Assembly (NCBI GenBank): GCA_030837935.1
Contig: JAUQXU010000151.1
Location: 1 to 10,324, forward strand
Direction: 5' to 3'
DNA: 10,324 nucleotides
Source of the DNA: Candidatus Brocadia sp.
GTDB taxonomy: Bacteria; Planctomycetota; Brocadiia; Brocadiales; Brocadiaceae
Shown here piece after piece: positions 5,128-10,324 of this stretch. The stretch's first letter is position 1, and every line of letters starts with the position of its first letter. A program made the translations under genes and the position numbers. The notes beneath the pieces were generated by a model. That model ran no database searches. It worked only from the letters and a program-made list of their open reading frames with translations, and was not told the origin of the DNA.

Positions 5128-6009
5128 ATGACGAAAAACATACAACCACTCGCTGAGGTCTTTGGGCATCTCATTGATGACAGATCGCCTAAAGCAAATC
5201 GATATCGATCAGGCCGCCTATGCCCATTCAATAACAAGGTTCCCAATTGCACCAAAGATAAAGCAAAGAATCCACTCGGCGTATGCAGTATATTTCACGA
5301 TGGAGTCCCAACGATAACCTGCCCTGTCCGGTTTAGGGAGGATTGGCTTATTACCGATGATGCTGCATCTTTTTTCTTTGGTGATGGCACGGCATGGAGT
5401 TCACTCACTGAAGTTCGTCTGAACGACGCTAACGGAAAATCGGCTGGTAACATTGACGTTGTACTTGTCGCATACGACGACAACGGAAACATTTTCGATT
5501 TCGGCGCTCTTGAAATACAAGCAGTTTACATCTCCGGAAATGTTCGCGACCCCTTTGAATACTACATGAAGAACCTAAAGGCACACGCACAAATGGACTG
5601 GTCAACACAGCCAAATTACCCACGACCTGACTACCTATCTTCTTCTCGAAAACGTTTAGCCCCTCAGCTTCTTTATAAGGGTGGCATCCTTCATTCTTGG
5701 CACAAGAAGACCGCCGTCGCACTAAATAAGAGTTTGTTCGAAACACTTCCGCCTTTGAAAACAGTCAGCAAGTCGAAAGCCGATATTTCTTGGCTTATAT
5801 ACGATCTTCATTCGGTCAAAGAAGAAGGACAAGAAAGGTTCACGTTAACAAAAACTGATGAAGTTTTTACGGAATTTGAGCCAACCCTTATATCTATAAC
5901 AACTTCCTCGCCAGGAAGCATAGACAATTTTATAAAGTTGCTTCAAGAAAAGCTAGATGAGCAGCTTGAAACACCGCCAAACAACAAAATAATTGAAAAG
6001 CCATTCTGA
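5128..6009 (+). CDS. NotI-family type II restriction endonuclease
   Basis: This 293-residue protein resembles NotI in layout. An opening FGH motif (12-14) is followed by four cysteines at 32, 41, 53 and 65 in contexts like LCPF and GVC; NotI uses four such cysteines to hold an iron atom. The nuclease core follows with Asp110 (GNID) and a LEIQ motif (Glu129, Gln131), a PD-(D/E)xK variant in which Gln replaces Lys, as I recall in NotI itself. The enzyme would cut unmethylated double-stranded DNA at a specific palindrome. It is shorter than NotI (about 380 residues), missing mostly C-terminal length. The start at 5128 has no strong Shine-Dalgarno. The gene ends one base before the methyltransferase ATG, a normal restriction-modification pair. 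The recognition site cannot be read from the sequence. Confidence 0.85.
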   Translation: MTKNIQPLAEVFGHLIDDRSPKANRYRSGRLCPFNNKVPNCTKDKAKNPLGVCSIFHDGVPTITCPVRFREDWLITDDAASFFFGDGTAWSSLTEVRLNDANGKSAGNIDVVLVAYDDNGNIFDFGALEIQAVYISGNVRDPFEYYMKNLKAHAQMDWSTQPNYPRPDYLSSSRKRLAPQLLYKGGILHSWHKKTAVALNKSLFETLPPLKTVSKSKADISWLIYDLHSVKEEGQERFTLTKTDEVFTEFEPTLISITTSSPGSIDNFIKLLQEKLDEQLETPPNNKIIEKPF

Positions 6010-6010
6010 T

Positions 6011-7024
6011 ATGAAAGCATTCAGACAACTATCACTGTTCCCGGGATTGTGTGATACCGAATCACCTAAACCGGTTAATGTCGCCTCTGTACCACAAAGA
6101 AGCCCATTCCGATACCCGGGAGGAAAAACGTGGTTTATTCCAACATTCCGAGACTGGATTAAAAATAACTACCCTAAGCCAGAAATCTTGATTGAACCGT
6201 TTGCCGGTGGAGGCATCATAAGTATCACATCTTTGTTTGAGGAACTCGTCTCGCGCGTCGTCATGGTTGAGATTGATGAGGATGTCGCGGCAGTGTGGCA
6301 ATCCGTGGTCGATGGACATGCGGGATGGCTTGCGAAAAGAATCTTTGATTTTGACCTGACCAAGGAAACAGTTATACTGGAAATATCGAAAACAGGCGTT
6401 AGCATTAAAGAGAAAGCATTTCAAACCATTCTGAAAAACCGAACGTTTCACGGCGGTATATTGGCCGATGGATCGGGTTTCTTAAAACACGGGGAGAACG
6501 GCAAAGGAATTCGATCCCGTTGGTATCCAACCACAATTGCTAAGCGATTCGACAATTTAAAACTCGTTGCTGATAGGATTACTTTCCGTCAAGACGACGG
6601 GTTGGGTGTTATTCAGGAGTATTCTCAACGCAATGACGTAGTATTTTTTATCGACCCTCCTTATACGGCCGGCGGAAAGAAGGCAGGCAAACGTCTTTAC
6701 CGTCATTTTAGTATAGACCATGAGCGTTTATTCACCTTATGTCAATCAATAAAAGGCGATTTCTTAATGACCTATGATAATGCGGATGAGGTTAAGACAA
6801 TGGCAAGAGAACATGGCTTTCAGATGCGTCTTATCCCTATGAAGAATACTCACCATGCGACAATGGAAGAACTTGTTATCGGTAAAAACCTGTCATGGAT
6901 GGATCGCTACCCAACAGTGCATGAACCGCTTGCTGAATACAAAGTTAATGGAAAGAAACAGGAAAGTCCCAACAAATCGAACAAGGCGGACGTGTCGATA
7001 CTGCCACCACACCACGTAGCTTGA
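6011..7024 (+). CDS. D12-class DNA adenine-N6 methyltransferase, partner of the NotI-like endonuclease
   Basis: From the ATG at 6011 this is a 337-residue enzyme. Its motif order is that of the Dam-like (alpha group, MethyltransfD12) family: FRYPGGK (33-39), the AdoMet-binding EPFAGGG (62-68), the acidic MVEIDE (85-90) and the catalytic DPPY (215-218). It should transfer a methyl group from SAM to adenine N6 and protect host DNA from the adjacent endonuclease. An in-frame TTG at 5993 would add six residues and overlap the endonuclease. I prefer the ATG because it follows the TGA stop by one base, suggesting translational coupling. The last 40 residues are polar and outside the conserved fold. 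The family is very likely; the methylated base in its target is inferred from the family. Confidence 0.88.
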   Translation: MKAFRQLSLFPGLCDTESPKPVNVASVPQRSPFRYPGGKTWFIPTFRDWIKNNYPKPEILIEPFAGGGIISITSLFEELVSRVVMVEIDEDVAAVWQSVVDGHAGWLAKRIFDFDLTKETVILEISKTGVSIKEKAFQTILKNRTFHGGILADGSGFLKHGENGKGIRSRWYPTTIAKRFDNLKLVADRITFRQDDGLGVIQEYSQRNDVVFFIDPPYTAGGKKAGKRLYRHFSIDHERLFTLCQSIKGDFLMTYDNADEVKTMAREHGFQMRLIPMKNTHHATMEELVIGKNLSWMDRYPTVHEPLAEYKVNGKKQESPNKSNKADVSILPPHHVA

Positions 7025-7074
7025 ACGTTGAACGAAACCGCTTCGCGATAGCTTTTCATAAGGTAGCTTTGTAA

Positions 7075-7100
7075 GTTGGGTGAAGCAAAGCGCACCCAAC
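7075..7100. repeat. GTTGGGTG hairpin repeat
   Basis: GTTGGGTG (7075-7082) and CACCCAAC (7093-7100) are perfect 8-bp inverted arms around a loop with AAGCAAAGCG. This resembles dispersed GTTGGGT-type repeats whose loop carries a GCTTTGCTT word. A related half follows at 7121-7137. Confidence 0.6.
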
Positions 7101-7138
7101 AAAACTAGTATGCCGATGAGTTCGCTTCGTTTAACCCA

Positions 7139-7288
7139 TCCTACCCGACTACTCGCCTTACCAGGATTGATCCACGGATATGCCCTTGTTGTGGAAAGGG
7201 CCGGCTGGTGAGGAGTGAAACATTACTCCCCTCGAAAAGCATAATTATCTTAGTTTTTCACACCGAATCCACCCGCAATTTCTTGTAA
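7139..7288 (+). pseudogene. Transposase C-terminal remnant (IS91-like zinc-ribbon tail)
   Basis: An open frame without its own start encodes LTRIDPR, then CPCCGKGRLVR, then LLPSKS, ending at TAA 7286-7288. A DP-x-x-CPxCGKG-x-L tail is typical of the C-terminal end of IS91-like (Y2) transposases. Nothing of the catalytic domain is visible upstream, where repeat sequence begins instead, so this is a decayed fragment. The family is named from the short zinc-ribbon motif only, so it is tentative. Confidence 0.45.
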
Positions 7289-7299
7289 ATGGTGGATTC
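7265..7299. repeat. Inverted repeat GAATCCACC/GGTGGATTC
   Basis: Perfect 9-bp arms (7265-7273, 7291-7299) flank 17 bases. It is followed by TTCGCTCCGCTTAACCC-type bases also seen near 7121, so it probably belongs to the same dispersed repeat group. It contains the stop codon of the transposase remnant. Confidence 0.5.
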
Positions 7300-7347
7300 G
7301 CTCCGCTTAACCCGATCTTCGCAATTCGAAGTGATAAAATTTAGTAT

Positions 7348-7638
7348 TTACGTGGCCGGTGAATTACCACCGGCAATGGCAGGCACTATGGAAATGTGGT
7401 CGCCATCTTTTACCGGCGTATTGAGATTGCTCATAAACCGGATGTCTTCATCATTGAGGTAAAAATTAATAAATCTCCTTATTTGACCGTCATTGTCGCA
7501 AATTCTCTCTTTCATTCCCTTATAATTTGCTTCAAGATTCTCGACAATATCCTTAATACTCTTTCCTTCCACCTTCACCTCATCAGCGCCTTTGGTCAGT
7601 GTTCTCAGTGGCGTTGGAATGCGAACCGTTACTGACAT
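7348..7638 (-). CDS. MoaD/ThiS-family sulfur-carrier protein with a C-terminal tail after Gly-Gly
   Basis: From the ATG at 7638 this is a 96-residue ubiquitin-fold protein. AAAGGGG lies just upstream as ribosome binding site, so the 21 extra upstream codons of the open frame are not used. It starts with a beta strand (VTVRIPTPLRTLT), continues with a helix segment SIKDIVENLEANY and ends VKDGDHISIVPAIAGG, the classic MoaD/ThiS C-terminus. Carriers of this type are thiocarboxylated on the last glycine to donate sulfur. Here NSPAT follows the GG, so activation would first need a protease, as known for some carriers served by JAMM proteases. It follows the threonine-synthase-like gene by 159 bp on the same strand with no terminator seen between them. 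That context, plus the SAM riboswitch upstream, suggests a role in sulfur amino-acid synthesis rather than in molybdopterin or thiamine synthesis. Confidence 0.85.
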   Translation of the reverse strand: MSVTVRIPTPLRTLTKGADEVKVEGKSIKDIVENLEANYKGMKERICDNDGQIRRFINFYLNDEDIRFMSNLNTPVKDGDHISIVPAIAGGNSPAT

Positions 7639-7797
7639 ATTTATACCCCTTTCGTATTTTAAAATAACCACAGAATCGTAAGTGAAAATATCAAAATGCA
7701 AATCGCAAGATTATCATTTCATCAAAAAATGTTCCGAAAAGGTTATTCCTTTTACTTTGCATTTTTCAACCGGTCTTAGGCAATACTTACCCGGAAT

Positions 7798-9042
7798 TTA
7801 ATGAACAGCCGCCATCTTCTCTTCCATAAGGGCAACAAATTCAGCGAGAGACGGGTTGATGATTTTGGGAACTTCTAGTTTGTTTAGTACCGCCTCCTGA
7901 GTCTTTAGTCCGTTTCCCGTCACACTGATTACAATGGACTCGTCATGAGGGATTTTACCTTGTTCAATAAGTTTTTTCGCAACCGCAACCGTCACTCCAC
8001 CTGCCGTTTCTGTAAAGATACCCTCCGTTCTGGCAAGTAATTTAATACCTTCCACGAGTTCATCGTCGGTTACGTCCTCTGCCCATCCCCCCGATACATT
8101 AATAGATTTCACGGAATAATAACCATCAGCCGGATTGCCGATTGCTATCGACTGCGCAATGGTCTTGGGTTTTACGGGTTTTATCACATCAGTCTCCCCC
8201 TTAACGGCTGTAGTTATCGGCGAGCTGCCGCTTGCCTGGGCACCGTGGAGTTTGGTATCCGCATTATCAATGAGACCAAGTTTTACGAATTCTTTAATGG
8301 CCTTTTCTATCTTCGTAATCAAAGACCCCCCTGCCATCGGAACTACGATATGCTGCGGTGCTTTCCATCCAAGTTGTTCCATGATCTCATATCCATAGGT
8401 CTTTGAACCTTCTCCATAGTAGGGTCTCAGATTCACATTTACTATTGCCCATCCGTATTTGTCTGCTATTTCCGTGCAAAGTTTGTTTACATTGTCATAG
8501 TTTCCCCTGACTTTTATTACATTGGTGCCATAAATCAGCGTGCCAATAATTTTGCCCTGTTCAAGATCGGCTGGCATGATGATGTAACTCTCCAGGCCTG
8601 CCTGTACGGCCTGGGCAGCTACTGCGTTTCCCAGATTTCCTGTTGTAGCGCATCCCACTGTTTTATACCCAAATTCCTTCGCCTTTGTCAGCGCCGTAGA
8701 AACGACCCGGTCCTTAAAAGAGAACGTTGGATAATTCACGGAATCGTTCTTCACATACAGTTCTTTTACCCCAAGGACTCTGGCAAGATTGTTTGCCTTG
8801 ACAAGGGGCGTAAAACCGACCTGTGCTCCCACTGTTGGTTCACCATCAACAGGAAGCAGTTCCTGATAACGCCACATCGTCTTACCGCGGGATTCAATCA
8901 GTTTTCTGGTCAAAACCTTCTTAATCCCGTCATAATCATAATCGACTTCCAATGGACCAAAACAAAAGCTACAAACATGCAGGGGTTCTTTTGGATATGG
9001 TTTTCCACACTCCCGGCATTTTAGCCCTTTTACAAATCCCAT
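7798..9042 (-). CDS. thrC: Threonine synthase-like PLP enzyme, under SAM riboswitch control
   Basis: This 414-residue protein has an N-terminal zinc ribbon (Cys9, Cys12, Cys24, Cys27) followed by a fold-type II PLP domain. FSFKDR contains the cofactor lysine (Lys110), TTGNLGNA (133-140) the phosphate-binding loop, and SVTGNGLK the C-terminal active-site strand. All are typical of threonine synthase, which converts O-phosphohomoserine to threonine in the cytoplasm. The start at 9042 has GGAGG six bases upstream. The leader is a SAM-I riboswitch with terminator, unexpected for threonine synthesis but normal for methionine genes. The next gene encodes a sulfur carrier. I infer it may use O-phosphohomoserine and carrier-bound sulfide to make homocysteine; ordinary threonine synthesis remains possible. 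The family call is strong, the altered substrate is a hypothesis. Confidence 0.88.
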   Translation of the reverse strand: MGFVKGLKCRECGKPYPKEPLHVCSFCFGPLEVDYDYDGIKKVLTRKLIESRGKTMWRYQELLPVDGEPTVGAQVGFTPLVKANNLARVLGVKELYVKNDSVNYPTFSFKDRVVSTALTKAKEFGYKTVGCATTGNLGNAVAAQAVQAGLESYIIMPADLEQGKIIGTLIYGTNVIKVRGNYDNVNKLCTEIADKYGWAIVNVNLRPYYGEGSKTYGYEIMEQLGWKAPQHIVVPMAGGSLITKIEKAIKEFVKLGLIDNADTKLHGAQASGSSPITTAVKGETDVIKPVKPKTIAQSIAIGNPADGYYSVKSINVSGGWAEDVTDDELVEGIKLLARTEGIFTETAGGVTVAVAKKLIEQGKIPHDESIVISVTGNGLKTQEAVLNKLEVPKIINPSLAEFVALMEEKMAAVH

Positions 9043-9073
9043 TCATTGCCTCCGTTCATTTTATTAAGCAAAT

Positions 9074-9118
9074 AAAAAAGCCTCTTTCTATGCAAATAAG
9101 ATAGGAAGAGGCTTTTTT
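9074..9118 (-). terminator. Rho-independent terminator of the SAM riboswitch
   Basis: AAAAAAGCCTCTTTCTAT and ATAGGAAGAGGCTTTTTT are inverted arms with one mismatch (allowing a G-U pair), loop nine bases, and a T-run on the transcript side. It sits 31 bases before the thrC-like start. Its transcript 5' arm (9105-9096) is a perfect 10-base complement of 9133-9124, the antiterminator strand. So it is the regulated expression platform, not just the end of the DUF1015 gene. Confidence 0.92.
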
Positions 9119-9126
9119 ATGTACCT

Positions 9127-9251
9127 ATCTTATCTTTTCCCAAAAACACGAGACAGGAATTAGCACCTGCATCCCGTCCGGAAGATTCACTTGGACAAGA
9201 CCGGTTGCTGTGGCTTCATAGGGCCAGTCCCTCTGCCACTCTCGATAAGAT
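9127..9251 (-). promoter_or_regulatory. SAM-I (S-box) riboswitch aptamer
   Basis: Read on the minus strand all S-box hallmarks appear in order. The P1 strand ATCTTATC (9251-9244) is followed by GAGAG, then GAGGGACTGG (9233-9224), then TGAAGCCACAGCAACC (9218-9203) and GTGCTAATTCC (9166-9156). The perfectly complementary P1 strand GATAAGAT (9134-9127) closes it. Bases 9133-9124 can either close P1 or pair with the terminator arm 9105-9096. With SAM bound, P1 forms and the terminator stops transcription of the thrC-like and sulfur-carrier genes. Without SAM, the antiterminator forms and they are expressed. Confidence 0.95.
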
Positions 9252-9266
9252 GAATAAATTTGTTAA

Positions 9267-9295
9267 ATTCTAACGAAAAAGATACGCACTGTCAA
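9267..9295 (-). promoter_or_regulatory. Promoter of the riboswitch-thrC-sulfur carrier unit
   Basis: On the minus strand a perfect TTGACA (9295-9290) and TAGAAT (9272-9267) are separated by exactly 17 bp. The predicted start near 9260 is about nine bases before the riboswitch P1. The -35 lies about 20 bp beyond the DUF1015 stop codon, making this a separate transcription unit. Confidence 0.85.
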
Positions 9296-9314
9296 TTATT
9301 AATCAGAAAAATTT

Positions 9315-10324
9315 CTAGTGAATAGCACTATTTAAACTGTTTATAACAATGCCGGTGATTAATTTCGGATAAAAATACGTTGATTTTGGCGGCATGACCT
9401 TGCGCGTCATAGCAATTTCCCTTACCTGTTCAATACGAGTAGGGTTAAGAAAAAATGCCAATTGATACTGACCAGACCGTACGAGCGATACGGCCTCTGC
9501 TTCGTTTTTTACATATTTAACACAATCTTTCATGGCCACGTCGTTAGAATTTATCCCTAATATTTTGTTTATAATCATGCCATGGAGGATGCCTGCATCC
9601 AGATGTCTCCATTCCGGATGGTCTTTGGCAAATACTGCGTCAACTAATTTTTCATTGTTAAGCCGCAGTTTATAGTAAGCATCCTCATGACCTGCATACA
9701 TTACAAAGGCGTGGCCTTTGGTCTCATTGTTGAGACTTGACATAAAATCCTCTACCCTACACCCCTTGCCTAACAGTTCGACCTTAAAGGATTCTTGTAT
9801 CGATTGGAGAATCCGGCCGAAGTGATAATCCTTTATATGACGCACGAGCCGATGGGCCGGCAGTATCTTTAATCCGTCATTATTCATCGACACACACACC
9901 ATCATCACATAATCTGAAGGTAAATCATCTCCCTGATTGCCAACTTCTTTGTGCATTTGTTCTTTATAAACCAATGCAGTTTCGTAACGATGATGTCCGT
10001 CTGCGATGAAAAGGGGTTTCGCTTTCATAAGGGCAACCAATTTATCGATGGTCTGTCTTTCCTTTATTACCCAAAGCTTATTTTTTACCCCCGTATCGTC
10101 TATAAAATCTACATCAGGATTTGTAACTGCCATTGATGACAAGTACGTGTCGATTACGTTGTTCTCGTCTGGAAAAAGGGCAAATATGGAACTGAGGTTA
10201 GCCCGGCATGCTTGGGTAAGTTTTAAGCGGTCTGCCTTTGGACCAGGAAGCGTTTGTTCGTGAGGGTAAATAGTTCCCTTATCAAAAGGCTCCAGCTTCA
10301 CCAATGCAATGAAACCTCTGCGAA
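9315..10324 (-). CDS. DUF1015 family protein (partial, N-terminus off the window)
   Basis: The minus-strand frame stays open to the right edge, reading RRGFIALVKLEPFDKG and then the family signature YPHEQTLPG. A later FIADGHHRYETALVYKE contains the second, best-conserved family motif (DGHHRYETA). About 335 residues are visible of a family usually above 400, so roughly the first quarter is missing. The TTG at 10304 is not a real start because the conserved region begins upstream of it. DUF1015 proteins are cytoplasmic and of unproven biochemical function. The gene ends at 9315, and the next unit has its own promoter. Confidence 0.88.
   Translation of the reverse strand, partial: RRGFIALVKLEPFDKGTIYPHEQTLPGPKADRLKLTQACRANLSSIFALFPDENNVIDTYLSSMAVTNPDVDFIDDTGVKNKLWVIKERQTIDKLVALMKAKPLFIADGHHRYETALVYKEQMHKEVGNQGDDLPSDYVMMVCVSMNNDGLKILPAHRLVRHIKDYHFGRILQSIQESFKVELLGKGCRVEDFMSSLNNETKGHAFVMYAGHEDAYYKLRLNNEKLVDAVFAKDHPEWRHLDAGILHGMIINKILGINSNDVAMKDCVKYVKNEAEAVSLVRSGQYQLAFFLNPTRIEQVREIAMTRKVMPPKSTYFYPKLITGIVINSLNSAIH

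Larger units (their letters stand above)
7025..7347. other. Intergenic scar between the methyltransferase and the sulfur-carrier gene
   Basis: No intact gene is seen. It contains a GTTGGGTG/CACCCAAC hairpin (7075-7100), a transposase-tail remnant (7139-7288) and a GAATCCACC/GGTGGATTC inverted repeat (7265-7299). Words of the type TTCGCTTCGTTTAACCC and TTCGCTCCGCTTAACCC occur twice (7121 and 7297 regions). This mix points to past insertions between the restriction genes and the conserved chromosome. Confidence 0.6.

Noticed and set aside
7317..7331. CTTCG/CGAAG hairpin downstream of the carrier gene as a terminator
   Set aside because: It has five base pairs and is followed by GATCGGG on the transcript strand, not a T-run.
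7355..7374. Perfect 7-bp inverted repeat GCCGGTG/CACCGGC as terminator of the sulfur-carrier gene
   Set aside because: It lies inside the last codons (Gly-Gly and tail) and no T-run follows on the transcript side, so a coding coincidence is more likely.
7737..7753. AAAAGG/CCTTTT hairpin between the thrC-like and carrier genes as a terminator
   Set aside because: The stem has only six mostly A-T pairs and no U-tract; it is too weak to separate the two genes.
9074..9118. The hairpin as a simple bidirectional terminator for DUF1015
   Set aside because: Its arm is a perfect complement of the riboswitch P1 3' strand and it lies after a separate promoter, so it is the riboswitch expression platform.
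1..10324. CRISPR array, tRNA or rRNA genes
   Set aside because: No regularly spaced direct repeats and no tRNA- or rRNA-like sequences were noticed on either strand by eye.

Overview
The window looks like chromosomal DNA of a moderately low-GC Gram-negative bacterium. An outer-membrane porin, two candidate lipoproteins, a DUF1015 protein and REP-like repeats would fit an anammox-type planctomycete (Brocadia/Kuenenia group) or a similar environmental lineage. The taxonomic guess is inference from gene content only.

Left part (1-3314), minus strand: a molybdate/tungstate uptake and regulation cluster. In transcription order it has a ModE-type DNA-binding protein without a ligand domain, a free-standing di-Mop oxyanion-binding protein, an OprO/OprP-type porin with an N-terminal coiled coil, and modA (cut by the window edge). 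Mo-box palindromes (ModE operators) sit over the modE promoter and in front of the porin. The porin leader carries a roughly 128-bp promoter-operator unit duplicated in tandem. The apparent logic is that ModE represses itself and the porin-modA operon when oxyanion is plentiful, with the sensing module encoded as a separate polypeptide.

Middle part (3330-7290): a broken ribbon-helix-helix antitoxin-like gene that keeps its promoter and operator-like repeats, then a lipoprotein of the MRJP/yellow beta-propeller type (minus strand). After these come hairpin repeats and a plus-strand restriction-modification pair, a NotI-family endonuclease followed one base later by a D12-class (DPPY) adenine methyltransferase. 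A transposase-tail remnant and more hairpin repeats follow, so this part looks like an accessory insertion zone.

Right part (7348-10324), minus strand: the end of a DUF1015 gene, then a separate transcription unit. That unit has a strong sigma70-like promoter, a complete SAM-I (S-box) riboswitch with antiterminator and terminator, a threonine-synthase-like PLP enzyme, and a MoaD/ThiS-type sulfur carrier whose Gly-Gly is followed by five extra residues. SAM control of a phosphohomoserine-type enzyme next to a sulfur carrier suggests homocysteine/methionine synthesis by a protein-thiocarboxylate route rather than plain threonine synthesis. I regard this as the most interesting hypothesis in the window.
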